This document shows positions 46,215-57,114 of a DNA stretch of 64,000 bases, in pieces. Source of the stretch: Polyangiaceae bacterium (GTDB lineage Bacteria; Myxococcota_A; Polyangia; Polyangiales; Polyangiaceae); the NCBI GenBank assembly GCA_019637295.1, contig JAHBVX010000003.1:828653-892652 (forward strand). Reading direction: 5' to 3'. The first letter of the stretch is position 1; each line of letters opens with the position of its first letter. Made by a program: the position numbers and the translations under genes. The notes under the pieces are model-generated. The model was not told the origin of the DNA, ran no database searches, and saw only the letters and a list, made by a program, of their open reading frames with translations.

Positions 46215-47918
46215 GTGATCCCCGCTGCTTCGGCGACCCAGGTCCTCACCAACGCACGCGTGCGGGTCCTCGACACGGCTGACACTCGCGCCGAGGCCCT
46301 GTGCTGGCGGGATGGGCAGCTGGTCGCGGTAGGTTCGGGTCCAGACGTGCTCGCCGCCGCGGGGCCTGGCGCGGAGGCCGTCGACGTCGGCGGCGCGACC
46401 GTGTTGCCCGGCTTCGTCGACGCGCATCATCATGGCTGCATCGCGGCGCTCTATGGCCAGAGGCTGCGTCTCCGTCCGCCCGAGGTGACGGACCTCCCGA
46501 GCCTGCAGCGCGCGCTCCGGAGCGCGTCTCGTGAGCTCGAGGCCGGCCAGTGGCTCATCGCCACCGACTGGGACGAGCTGCTCTTGGCCGAGCGCCGCGC
46601 CCCCACACGGGCGGAGCTGGATGAAGCCGTCGGCGATCGCCCACTGATGGCGATGCACTACAGCTGCCATCGCCTGCTCGCCAACAGTCGCGCGCTCGAG
46701 CTCGCCGGCATTGGACGGCACACGCCGGATCCATCCGGCGGCGTCATCTCTCGCGGGCGGGGGGGCCTGCCTGATGGCCTCCTGATCGAGCGCGCCATGA
46801 GCCGAGTGGAGTCGCTCGCGCGACAGGACGCGCTGGCGCGGGATGCCGAAGATTTCTTGCAGCGACTGGGCAAGCACAACCGGAGCCTGACCGAGGTGGG
46901 GATCACGCGCGTCGTCGACACGGCGGTGCCCGCAGACCTGGGCGCGCTGTACCGCGCAGCCGATGCTCGCGGTCTGTTGCTGGTGCCCACCGTGATGTTG
47001 CCCGTGTCGGTCTCGGGCTACCTGGAAGCGCCCTGGGACGTGCTCGACGGGAGCGTGACGGGAGAGTCCGAGGGCTTGCTCACGACGGGTCCCGTCAAGC
47101 TGGTCTTCGACGGCGCGCCGGGCTGCTCCATGTGTCTCGGCTGGTGGCAGAGCGCGGGCGCGACGCTCGCCACCTTCGCGCAGTGCCTCAGGCAGGGCTC
47201 GCTCGATCCGGTCCGAACGATGCTCTCGGTCGCGCCGCGCCTGGGGCGTGAGCTCCGGAGCGGCATCGACATCTACCGGCGGGACGAAGCGCGGGACATC
47301 GTCCAGGCCGCCACGGAGCGCGGCTTCTCGCTCGCAATCCACGCCATCGGCAACAGTGCCATCGCCTCGGCGCTCGACGCCTACGAAGCGTGCGGCGCGC
47401 GGCTCCACGACGTGGGTACCCCTCGCATCGAGCACGCGACGTTCCTCGAGCGCGACGCAATCGCTCGCGTCGCGGGCCTCGGAGTCACCATCGTCGCCCA
47501 GCCGCACTTCGTCACGCTCCCGGCGTTCGCGAGCGCGCCGGTGATCCCGGGGCTCCACATCACACCGCTGCGGTGGCTGCTGGACGCCGGGGTGCGCGTC
47601 GCTGGGAGCTCGGATTTCCCCGTCGCCGGCTTCGACCCGCTCGATGGGATCCGCGGCGCGGTGCGCCGCCGTACGCCCCAGGGGGAGGTCAAGGACGCCT
47701 CGCAGTGCATCACGCTGACCGAGGCCCTCGGCCTCTACACCCGCGGCGCGGCGGAGGCCGCCGGCGCGGGGGCCGCTTGCGGGACCCTCGAGCCCGGCAA
47801 GCGCGCCGACCTCGTCATCCTCGACGGTGCCCTCGAGCGCGAGAGCGACCTAGACTCCGCGCGGGTGCGCGCTACCGTCATCGGCGGCAGCGTCGTCCAC
47901 GGTAGAGCGAGCCCATGA
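46215..47918 (+). CDS. Amidohydrolase 3 family (YtcJ-like) metal hydrolase
   Basis: The 567-residue enzyme shows the metal-dependent amidohydrolase signatures. The first ligands are in PGFVDAHHHG (69-73). Further ligands are His in AIHAIGNSAI and IEHATF, and Asp in AGSSDFPVAGFD. The closing beta-sandwich strand is LEPGKRADLVILDG. The YtcJ-like branch hydrolyses amides or lactams of unknown identity. There is no signal peptide, so it acts in the cytosol. GTG 46215 opens the N-terminal beta-sandwich (QVLTNARVRVLD). It converges on the EAL gene. Confidence 0.87.
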   Translation: MIPAASATQVLTNARVRVLDTADTRAEALCWRDGQLVAVGSGPDVLAAAGPGAEAVDVGGATVLPGFVDAHHHGCIAALYGQRLRLRPPEVTDLPSLQRALRSASRELEAGQWLIATDWDELLLAERRAPTRAELDEAVGDRPLMAMHYSCHRLLANSRALELAGIGRHTPDPSGGVISRGRGGLPDGLLIERAMSRVESLARQDALARDAEDFLQRLGKHNRSLTEVGITRVVDTAVPADLGALYRAADARGLLLVPTVMLPVSVSGYLEAPWDVLDGSVTGESEGLLTTGPVKLVFDGAPGCSMCLGWWQSAGATLATFAQCLRQGSLDPVRTMLSVAPRLGRELRSGIDIYRRDEARDIVQAATERGFSLAIHAIGNSAIASALDAYEACGARLHDVGTPRIEHATFLERDAIARVAGLGVTIVAQPHFVTLPAFASAPVIPGLHITPLRWLLDAGVRVAGSSDFPVAGFDPLDGIRGAVRRRTPQGEVKDASQCITLTEALGLYTRGAAEAAGAGAACGTLEPGKRADLVILDGALERESDLDSARVRATVIGGSVVHGRASP

Positions 47919-48003
47919 CCGACTCCCAGTCCCCCCCGCTGCTCGAGGTCCACGAGAGCGCCACTGGCGAGGTCTCGCCCCGCTCCGCCGAAGTGAGTTC
48001 GCC

Positions 48004-48037
48004 GGGGCGGAGCCCCACCCGGGCCGGCTCCGCCGGC
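48004..48037. terminator. Tandem hairpins between convergent genes
   Basis: GGGGC-GGA-GCCCC (48004-48016) and GCCGG-CTCCG-CCGGC (48023-48037) lie in the 147-base gap between the amidohydrolase and REC-EAL stops, a plausible two-way terminator without U-tracts. Confidence 0.45.
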
Positions 48038-48065
48038 GCGAACTGGGTCATTTCCTGACAGCCCT

Positions 48066-49259
48066 TCAGCTCCAGCGCACGTCCGCGAACTTGCGCTCGG
48101 GCCTGGCGAACAGGTAGCCCTGCATCAGGCCGCAGCCGAGGCGGCTGACCACGCGGCGCTCTTGCTCGACCTCGACCCCCTCCGCGATCACGGTCTTCCC
48201 CATCTCGGCGCAGACAGCGGTCAGCGACTGCACCAGCTTCTGGCGGATCTCGGAGGTGTGAATGTCGCGCACGAGGGACATGTCGAGCTTGACGAACTCG
48301 GGCTCGAGGGCGGCGAAGCTGGTCAGGCCCGCGTAGCCAGCGCCCAGGTCGTCGATCGCCACGCGGTAGCCGAGGTAGCGCAAGATGTCGACGCGGGTCT
48401 CGACGTCCCGCACGCTCTCGAGCCCCGAGCGCTCGGTGATCTCGAGCACAATCCGCTCCGCGTGGGGGGAGAGAGGACAACTCTCGGAGGCGAGCTCGGG
48501 ATCGAGCAGGTCGCTCGGGTGGACGTTGACGAACACGAGCGCGCCCGCCGGAGCGTCGGCGATGTCTCGGGCGACGACCTCGCGCACGCGGCGCCCCACG
48601 TCGGGCAGGCGTCCAAGTCGCTCGGCGGCGCTGAGGACCGCCGGGGGATGCGGCAGCGACGGCTCGTCACTCCGCAACAGCGCCTCGTAAGCCACGATCT
48701 GGCGGCGCTCGTAGTCCACGATGGGCTGGAACGCGATCCACAGGGACGCCAGCGATTTGTCGAGTCGCACCTCGAGGCCGGCGCGGTCCCCCGCCTCCGC
48801 GCTCTGCTGACCGAGCAAGGTGAGGGCCTCGCGCTTGGCCCGCGCCAACCGATGCAGCTGCGAGGCTCGCTCGACCGCGCGCAGCAGCTCGCTGAGCTCG
48901 AAGGGCTTGGCAAAGTACTGAATGGCGCCCAGCTCCACCGCCTCCATCGCCGTGCTCACGTCCGGGTTGCCGGTCATGAGGATGACGGGCACATCCAGAT
49001 CGTAGGCGCGCACGACGCGGAGCAGATCGATCCCGCTCGAGCCGGGCATCGCGATGTCCGTGACGATCACGTCGAACCCCCCGTTCATGATCTCGTACAG
49101 CGCTGCGTTGCCGTCCGTCACGGTCACGACGTCGAACCCTTCGGCGCCCAGCACACGAGCGATGGTCCGGCCAAGCACCACCTCGTCCTCTGCGACCAGC
49201 ACTCGACGGCAGCTCGCCGGAGCGCCGGACGGTCCCGGCTGCAGCGTCTTCCCACTCAT
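48066..49259 (-). CDS. Response regulator with EAL domain (c-di-GMP phosphodiesterase)
   Basis: The 397-residue protein has a receiver domain (about 18-135; acidic pair AEDE, Asp68, Lys in FAKPFE) and an EAL domain (about 165-395). The catalytic set is present: YEALLR, FVNVHP, LEITER, DDLGAGYAG, KLDMS, AEGVE and QGYLF. It should hydrolyse c-di-GMP to pGpG under phosphorylation control. No partner kinase is adjacent. ATG 49259 has a TACGAT hexamer six bases upstream, so the transcript is probably leaderless. Confidence 0.9.
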   Translation of the reverse strand: MSGKTLQPGPSGAPASCRRVLVAEDEVVLGRTIARVLGAEGFDVVTVTDGNAALYEIMNGGFDVIVTDIAMPGSSGIDLLRVVRAYDLDVPVILMTGNPDVSTAMEAVELGAIQYFAKPFELSELLRAVERASQLHRLARAKREALTLLGQQSAEAGDRAGLEVRLDKSLASLWIAFQPIVDYERRQIVAYEALLRSDEPSLPHPPAVLSAAERLGRLPDVGRRVREVVARDIADAPAGALVFVNVHPSDLLDPELASESCPLSPHAERIVLEITERSGLESVRDVETRVDILRYLGYRVAIDDLGAGYAGLTSFAALEPEFVKLDMSLVRDIHTSEIRQKLVQSLTAVCAEMGKTVIAEGVEVEQERRVVSRLGCGLMQGYLFARPERKFADVRWS

Positions 49260-49265
49260 GCCCCC

Positions 49266-49271
49266 ATCGTA
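49266..49271 (-). promoter_or_regulatory. -10 hexamer of the REC-EAL gene, leaderless geometry
   Basis: GTG-TACGAT on the minus strand is followed by six bases and ATG 49259. It is identical to the hexamer of the kinase gene at 42074. Confidence 0.5.
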
Positions 49272-49376
49272 CACGACGGGGCCACCTCGCGGACGCAGCT
49301 GAAGCGCCCGCGAGGAATAGTAGGAATCGTAGCTTCCGCAGCGCTCGTGATTCCCCCCCGCCCCCGCGCTTACCCC

Positions 49377-52064
<2,688 letters not shown>

Positions 52065-52148
52065 GGGCGTGCTCTCCCTTGCGGTTCGGGCGTTTCCTAG
52101 TCCATCACGCCACGGAGCGCGAGGGCGTTCGTCCCGCGCGGCGCTGCT

Positions 52149-52186
52149 GCCGATTCGCCGCGGAATCGGCGCGCGCGAGAGCGCGC
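52149..52186. promoter_or_regulatory. Two adjacent perfect inverted repeats in the acnA/RND gap
   Basis: GCCGATTC-N6-GAATCGGC (52149-52170) is followed directly by GCGCGC-GAGA-GCGCGC (52171-52186). The first has the size of a TetR- or MarR-type operator. Both could also form hairpins. They lie in the 259-base gap between the divergent acnA and efflux genes, which holds no other gene I can see. Confidence 0.45.
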
Positions 52187-52323
52187 GACGGCTCCAGACC
52201 GACCCCGACTCCCCCGCATTCGCGAGGGTGGAGCTTCCGTCCGTGTCCTGACGTCCCTACACTCTGCCCGTGAATCTCCGCGTGCTGGGTCGCCGCCGCG
52301 GTGAGTGCTAAAGCGGCCATGCC

Positions 52324-53394
52324 ATGAACCTCGCTCTGCCCTTCGCTCTCGTGGGCGCGCTGCTCGTAGCGGGCTGTAGCCGCGCGCAAGGGAAAGAAGC
52401 GCCCGGCGGCCCCGGGCCGTCGGGCTCGGCGCCGCGCCCCGCAGCGCCCGCGGGTCCGCCAGTGGCCGTGAACGTGCACGAGGTCACCCCCTCCCAGCTT
52501 CGGATCACCGCCCCCGCTACCGGCACGGTCCTCGCGCGGGAGAGCGTGGAGCTCGTGAGCGAGCTGTCGCGCCGCCTGCGGCGGGTGCACATGGTGGAGG
52601 GCGCGTCCGTGAAGAAGGGGGCGCTCTTGTTCGAGCTCGACGCGTCGGACCTGCACGCCGCCCGTGCGCGCCTGCGCGTGCAGCATCGACTCGCCAAGCT
52701 CACCTTCGAGCGGCAAGAGAAGCTGCTGGCCGAAGGCGTCAGCTCGCAGGAGCAGTACGAGCAAGCGCGCTCCCGCAAGGACGAGCTGGAGGCGGAGATG
52801 CGCAGCATCAGCGTCGACGTGAGCAAGACGCGCATCGTCGCGCCCTTCGCGGGCACGCTGGGTCTGCGGAACGTGAGCGAGGGCGCCTGGGTCACCCCCG
52901 CCACCAAGCTGGCGACGCTGCAGGACACCCGCACCCTCAAGCTCGACTTCACGTTGCCGGAGCGCTTCGCGAGCGCCGTGCGCGCGGAGGCGGAGTTCAC
53001 CTTTCGCGTGGCCGGGTCGGGGCAGGACCACAAGGGGCGCATCGTCGCCGTCGAGCCCGCGATGCAAGCGACCACCCGCAGCGTGCTCGTGCGCGGCGTC
53101 ATCGACGAGCCGGCGGGCCTGGCTCCCGGCGCCTTCGCCAACGTGACGGTGCCGCTCTCCACCGAAGACGCGCTGCTCGTGCCGTCCATCGCGCTCATCC
53201 CGGCCATCAAGGGCCACACGGTGTTCGTCGAGCAGGGCGGCGTGGCCAAGAGCGTGCTGGTGACCCTCGGCGCGCGCAGCGAAGATCGCGTGCAAGTCAC
53301 CAGCGGTCTGTCGCCGAAGGACCGGGTCATCGTCTCCAACTTGCTGCGCATTCGCGACGGCGCTCGGGTCAAGCCCGTGCCCACCAAGCCATGA
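52324..53394 (+). CDS. RND efflux periplasmic adaptor, lipoprotein
   Basis: The 356-residue membrane-fusion protein has lipobox LVAGC (Cys18). A split biotinyl-lipoyl domain flanks an alpha hairpin (SRRLRRVHMVEGASVKKGALL; QEKLLAEGVSSQEQYEQARS; RIVAPFAGTLGLRNVSEGAW). Beta-barrel and membrane-proximal domains follow (VEQGGVAKSVLVTLGARSED). It links the inner-membrane RND pump to an outer-membrane channel. The stop overlaps the pump's ATG (ATGA). No outer-membrane factor gene is present here. Confidence 0.92.
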   Translation: MNLALPFALVGALLVAGCSRAQGKEAPGGPGPSGSAPRPAAPAGPPVAVNVHEVTPSQLRITAPATGTVLARESVELVSELSRRLRRVHMVEGASVKKGALLFELDASDLHAARARLRVQHRLAKLTFERQEKLLAEGVSSQEQYEQARSRKDELEAEMRSISVDVSKTRIVAPFAGTLGLRNVSEGAWVTPATKLATLQDTRTLKLDFTLPERFASAVRAEAEFTFRVAGSGQDHKGRIVAVEPAMQATTRSVLVRGVIDEPAGLAPGAFANVTVPLSTEDALLVPSIALIPAIKGHTVFVEQGGVAKSVLVTLGARSEDRVQVTSGLSPKDRVIVSNLLRIRDGARVKPVPTKP

Positions 53395-56300
53395 CCCTGT
53401 CGGAAATCAGCATCCGGCGTCCCGTGCTGCCGTTGGTGATCGCCATCGTGCTGGTCGTCTTCGGCGTCGTGGGCCTGCGCTTCTTGCCGGTGCGGGAGTA
53501 CCCCGCGGTGGATCCGCCGGTAGTCACGGTCACCACGAACTACCCGGGCGCCGCGCCGGCGGTGATCGATTCGCAGATCACCGAGCCCCTCGAACAGCAA
53601 CTCAACGGCATCGCCGGCGTGCGCACCATGAGCAGCACCTCGCGGGACGGCCAGAGCCAGATCCGCGTGGAGTTCGATCTCTCGGTAGACATCGACGCCG
53701 CGGCCAACGACGTCCGTGACAAGGTCGCCATCGCCCGCCGCCTGCTGCCCGCGGACACGGACCCACCCATCGTCGAGAAGGCGGACGCGGACGCCTCGCC
53801 GCTGGTGTTCATGACCCTGCGCAGCGAGACCAAGAGCATCTTCGAGGTCGCCTACACCGCGGACACGGTGATCAAGGAGCGGGTCCAGACCATCCCGGGC
53901 GTGTCGAGCGTGCGCATCTTCGGCGACAAGCGCTACGCCATGCGCCTGCTGCTCGACTCGGACCGCATGGCTGCCCACGGCGTCACCCCGCTCGACGTGC
54001 AGAGCGCGCTGGCCCGCGAGAACGTGGACCTGCCCGCCGGCCGCATCGAGGGTCAGAACGTCGAGCTGAGCCTGCGCACCCTGGCGCAGCTGAGCTCACC
54101 CGAAGAGTTCAACCGCATGATCATCCGGCGCGACGGGGACCGCCCCATCGTGCTCGAAGACCTGGGCCGCGCGGAGCTCTCCGCGGAGAACCTGCGCACC
54201 GGCGTCAAGCTGCTGGGCGTGCCCATGGTGGGCGTCGCCATCATCCCCCAGCCGAACACCAACGCCATCGAGATCGCCGACGAGTTCTACAGTCGCCTCG
54301 AGGGCATCAAGCAGGTTCTGCCCCCGGAGTACGAGGCAGAGATCGGCTACGACTTCACGACCTACGTCCGGCGCTCGGTCAAGGAGGTGCAAGAGACGCT
54401 GCTCATCGCCTTCGGGCTGGTGGCGCTCATCATCTTGCTGTTCCTGCGAGACTGGCGTGCGACCATCATCCCCGTCATCGCCATCCCCATCAGCATCGTC
54501 GCCACGTTCTTCGTGATGTACGTGGTGGGCTTCTCCATCAACGTGCTCACGCTGGTGGGGCTCGTGCTGGCCATTGGTCTGGTGTGCGACGACGCCATCG
54601 TGGTGCTCGAGAACATCTACTCCAAGGTGGAGCGGGGCATGTCCCCGCTGTCCGCGGCGCTCACGGGTTCGCGCGAGATCTACTTCGCCGTGCTGTCCAC
54701 CACCGTCGCGCTCATCGTCGTGTTCCTGCCCATCATCTTCTTGCAGGGGCTCACCGGCCGCCTGTTCCGCGAGTTCGGGGTGGTGGTGGGCGGCGCGGTG
54801 GCCATCAGCTCGCTGGTCGCGCTGTCGCTCTCGCCCATGCTCTGCCGCAAGCTCTTGGTGCGCCACGAGCGTCCGAGCTGGTACTACCGCCTCACGGAGC
54901 CCTTCTTCGCCGGGCTCACCTCGCTGTACGGCAAGACGCTGGCGCTGTTCATGCGCGTGCGCGCCCTCGCCTTCGTGCTCCTGGCCGCCATCCTTGGGCT
55001 CGTGTTCTGGATCGGGGCGGGCCTCAACCGCGAGCTGGCGCCCCTGGAGGACCGCTCGAACATCCGCCTCGGCGTGCGCGCTCCCGAGGGCGCCACCTAC
55101 GAGTACACCTCGCAGGCGCTCGATCGCATCGCTCTGTGGGTGGCCGACTCGGTGCCCGAGGTCACCCGCACCTACAGCATCACCGCCATCTTCGGCGGCC
55201 CGGTGAACACCGGGATCCAGAACGTGTACTTGAGAGAGCCCCACGAGCGCACGCGCACTCAGGAAGAGATCTTTCGCCAGCTCTCCCAAGGCGCGATGCA
55301 GTTCTCCGAGCTGCGCGTGTTCCCGGCGCAGCCGCCCACCATCGGTAACCGCTTCGCGGGACAGCCGCTGCAGTTCGTGATCCAGGCGCCCTCCCTGAAC
55401 GAGCTCGTGGGCGTGCTGCCGGCGTTCCTGGAGCGCGCCAATCAGCGCAAGGAGCTGCGCTTCGTAGACGCGGATCTGAAGCTCAATCGCCCGGAGGCCA
55501 CCGTCGAGATCGATCGGGCGCGCGCCGCGGAGCTGGGCGTCAGCGCGCTCGACGTCGCGCGCACGCTGCAGCTCACCTTCGGCGAGCAGCGCTTCGGCTA
55601 CTACGTGATGAACGGACGGCAGTATCAGGTCATCGGCCAGCTCGACCGCCCGGACCGCAGCACACCCGAAGCCCTGAGGCGCCTGTTCGTGCGCAGCGCC
55701 GGCGGCGAGATGATCCCGCTCGATAGCCTGGTCACCTGGCGGGAACAGGCCGCGCCCGCGGCGCTGTACCGCTTCGATCGCTACATGTCGGCGACGGTCT
55801 CCGGGGGTATGGCGCCGGGCTACACCCTCGGGGACGGCGTGGTTGCGCTGCGGGAGATCGCCGACGACGTGCTGCCCGACACCTTCCGCAGCTCCCTCGC
55901 CGGAGAAGCTCGTGAGTTCGAGGAGAGCTCCGCCAGCCTGGTGTTCGCGTTCGGCTTGGCGCTATTGCTCATTTACCTGGTGCTCGCCGCGCAGTTCGAC
56001 AGCTTCATCGATCCGTTCGTGATCCTGCTCACGGTGCCCCTCTCTCTGGTCGGCGCCGTGCTCGCGCTGAAGCTCTTGGGCTACTCGCTCAACGTGTTCA
56101 GCCAGATCGGTATCATCATGCTGATCGGGCTGGTGACCAAGAACGGCATCTTGATCGTCGAGTTCGCCAATCAACAGAAGAAGAAGGGCCACAGCGTGAT
56201 GGACGCGGTGAACGTCGCCGCCCGCGCGCGCTTTCGGCCCATCTTGATGACGAGCATGGCCACCATCCTCGGCGTCACCCCCATCGCGCTCTCCCTGGGC

Positions 56301-56477
56301 TCGGCGTCGGGCAGCCGGCAATCCCTGGGTGCCGCGGTGATCGGCGGCCTGCTCGTCTCCACCTTCCTCACGCTGTACATGCTGCCGGCCTTCTACTCCT
56401 TCCTCTCCCGCGAGCACCGCGGCGAGGAGGAGATCCCGGCGTCGGCCCGCGACGCGAGCCCGAAGCCGGCGGAGTGA
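53391..56477 (+). CDS. RND (HAE1/AcrB-type) efflux pump
   Basis: The 1028-residue inner-membrane pump has the AcrB layout: twelve transmembrane helices and two large periplasmic loops. It starts LSEISIRRPVLPLVIAIVLV. The proton-relay region is seen in GLVLAIGLVCDDAIVVLENI in TM4, with two Asp, and GLVTKNGILIVEFAN in TM10, with Lys. The C-terminal PSLxLP-like ends are TLYMLPAFYSF. It exports hydrophobic or toxic compounds with the upstream adaptor and should be a trimer. The substrate is not predictable. It may be controlled through the palindrome upstream of the adaptor gene. Confidence 0.94.
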   Translation: MTLSEISIRRPVLPLVIAIVLVVFGVVGLRFLPVREYPAVDPPVVTVTTNYPGAAPAVIDSQITEPLEQQLNGIAGVRTMSSTSRDGQSQIRVEFDLSVDIDAAANDVRDKVAIARRLLPADTDPPIVEKADADASPLVFMTLRSETKSIFEVAYTADTVIKERVQTIPGVSSVRIFGDKRYAMRLLLDSDRMAAHGVTPLDVQSALARENVDLPAGRIEGQNVELSLRTLAQLSSPEEFNRMIIRRDGDRPIVLEDLGRAELSAENLRTGVKLLGVPMVGVAIIPQPNTNAIEIADEFYSRLEGIKQVLPPEYEAEIGYDFTTYVRRSVKEVQETLLIAFGLVALIILLFLRDWRATIIPVIAIPISIVATFFVMYVVGFSINVLTLVGLVLAIGLVCDDAIVVLENIYSKVERGMSPLSAALTGSREIYFAVLSTTVALIVVFLPIIFLQGLTGRLFREFGVVVGGAVAISSLVALSLSPMLCRKLLVRHERPSWYYRLTEPFFAGLTSLYGKTLALFMRVRALAFVLLAAILGLVFWIGAGLNRELAPLEDRSNIRLGVRAPEGATYEYTSQALDRIALWVADSVPEVTRTYSITAIFGGPVNTGIQNVYLREPHERTRTQEEIFRQLSQGAMQFSELRVFPAQPPTIGNRFAGQPLQFVIQAPSLNELVGVLPAFLERANQRKELRFVDADLKLNRPEATVEIDRARAAELGVSALDVARTLQLTFGEQRFGYYVMNGRQYQVIGQLDRPDRSTPEALRRLFVRSAGGEMIPLDSLVTWREQAAPAALYRFDRYMSATVSGGMAPGYTLGDGVVALREIADDVLPDTFRSSLAGEAREFEESSASLVFAFGLALLLIYLVLAAQFDSFIDPFVILLTVPLSLVGAVLALKLLGYSLNVFSQIGIIMLIGLVTKNGILIVEFANQQKKKGHSVMDAVNVAARARFRPILMTSMATILGVTPIALSLGSASGSRQSLGAAVIGGLLVSTFLTLYMLPAFYSFLSREHRGEEEIPASARDASPKPAE

Positions 56478-56520
56478 CCTGGAGTCACCAGGGCACCACC
56501 GCCGCCGCCCACCCACGTGC

Positions 56521-56526
56521 TATGCT
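56521..56526 (+). promoter_or_regulatory. -10 hexamer of the Uma2 gene, leaderless geometry
   Basis: TGC-TATGCT (extended -10) is followed by eight bases and ATG 56535. Confidence 0.5.
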
Positions 56527-56534
56527 GGTGCTCG

Positions 56535-57110
56535 ATGGCGCAGCCAGCCCGCCAAAAGTACGCGTTCGAGCAGTACGTCGAGCTCGAGCGGAACAGCTCG
56601 GTCAAGCACGAGTTCCTCGACGGCGGGGTGTGGGCCATGGCCGGGGGCACTCCCGACCACGCGGCGATCGCCGTCAACGTGGCAGCGCTTCTCAGGCAGC
56701 AGCTCGCCGGCAAGCGCTGTCGAGTGTTCAGCTCGGACCTGCGCGTACGCGTAGTCGCGACCGGACTGGGCACGTACCCCGACGTGTCGGTGGTCTGTGA
56801 CCAACTGGAGTACGATCCTGCCGACCAGACTCGCACCACGGTAACCAATCCGCGACTCGTGGTCGAGGTGCTCAGCCCCTCCACCGCGGACTATGACCGG
56901 CGCGAGAAGCTCGAGCACTACAGGCAAGTCTCGACGCTGGAAGAGATCGTCTTGGTCGCCCACGACACCCACCGAATCGATGTCTGGCGTCGTAGCGGGG
57001 AGCAGTGGACGGAGATCATCACCACCAGCGGAGCCGCTCGACTCGAGTCCCTGTCAGCCGAGCTGCCGCTGCAGGACGTCTACGCGGACCCGCTCGCCCG
57101 TCAGAGCTAG
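56535..57110 (+). CDS. Uma2-family putative endonuclease
   Basis: The 191-residue protein belongs to the Uma2/DUF820 family with a PD-(D/E)xK fold. Visible blocks are KHEFLDGGVWAMAGG, HAAIAVNVAALL, VFSSDLRVRV, TYPDVSVVCD (Asp83), LVVEVLSPSTADYDRREKLE (Glu111, Lys125) and EEIVLVAHDTHRIDVWRR. All nuclease-core residues are present. Family members are abundant in cyanobacteria and Polyangiales and are thought to be mobile or selfish nucleases; no cellular role is proven. ATG 56535 is supported by the TATGCT hexamer. A decayed relative lies at 59857-60061. Confidence 0.88.
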   Translation: MAQPARQKYAFEQYVELERNSSVKHEFLDGGVWAMAGGTPDHAAIAVNVAALLRQQLAGKRCRVFSSDLRVRVVATGLGTYPDVSVVCDQLEYDPADQTRTTVTNPRLVVEVLSPSTADYDRREKLEHYRQVSTLEEIVLVAHDTHRIDVWRRSGEQWTEIITTSGAARLESLSAELPLQDVYADPLARQS

Positions 57111-57114
57111 CGAC

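Noticed and set aside
47878..48051. A 57-codon minus-strand frame (starting MTQFAPAEPARVGL) after the REC-EAL gene, with high third-position G/C.
   Set aside because: It covers two perfect hairpins that look like a two-way terminator, overlaps the amidohydrolase end and resembles no protein I know.
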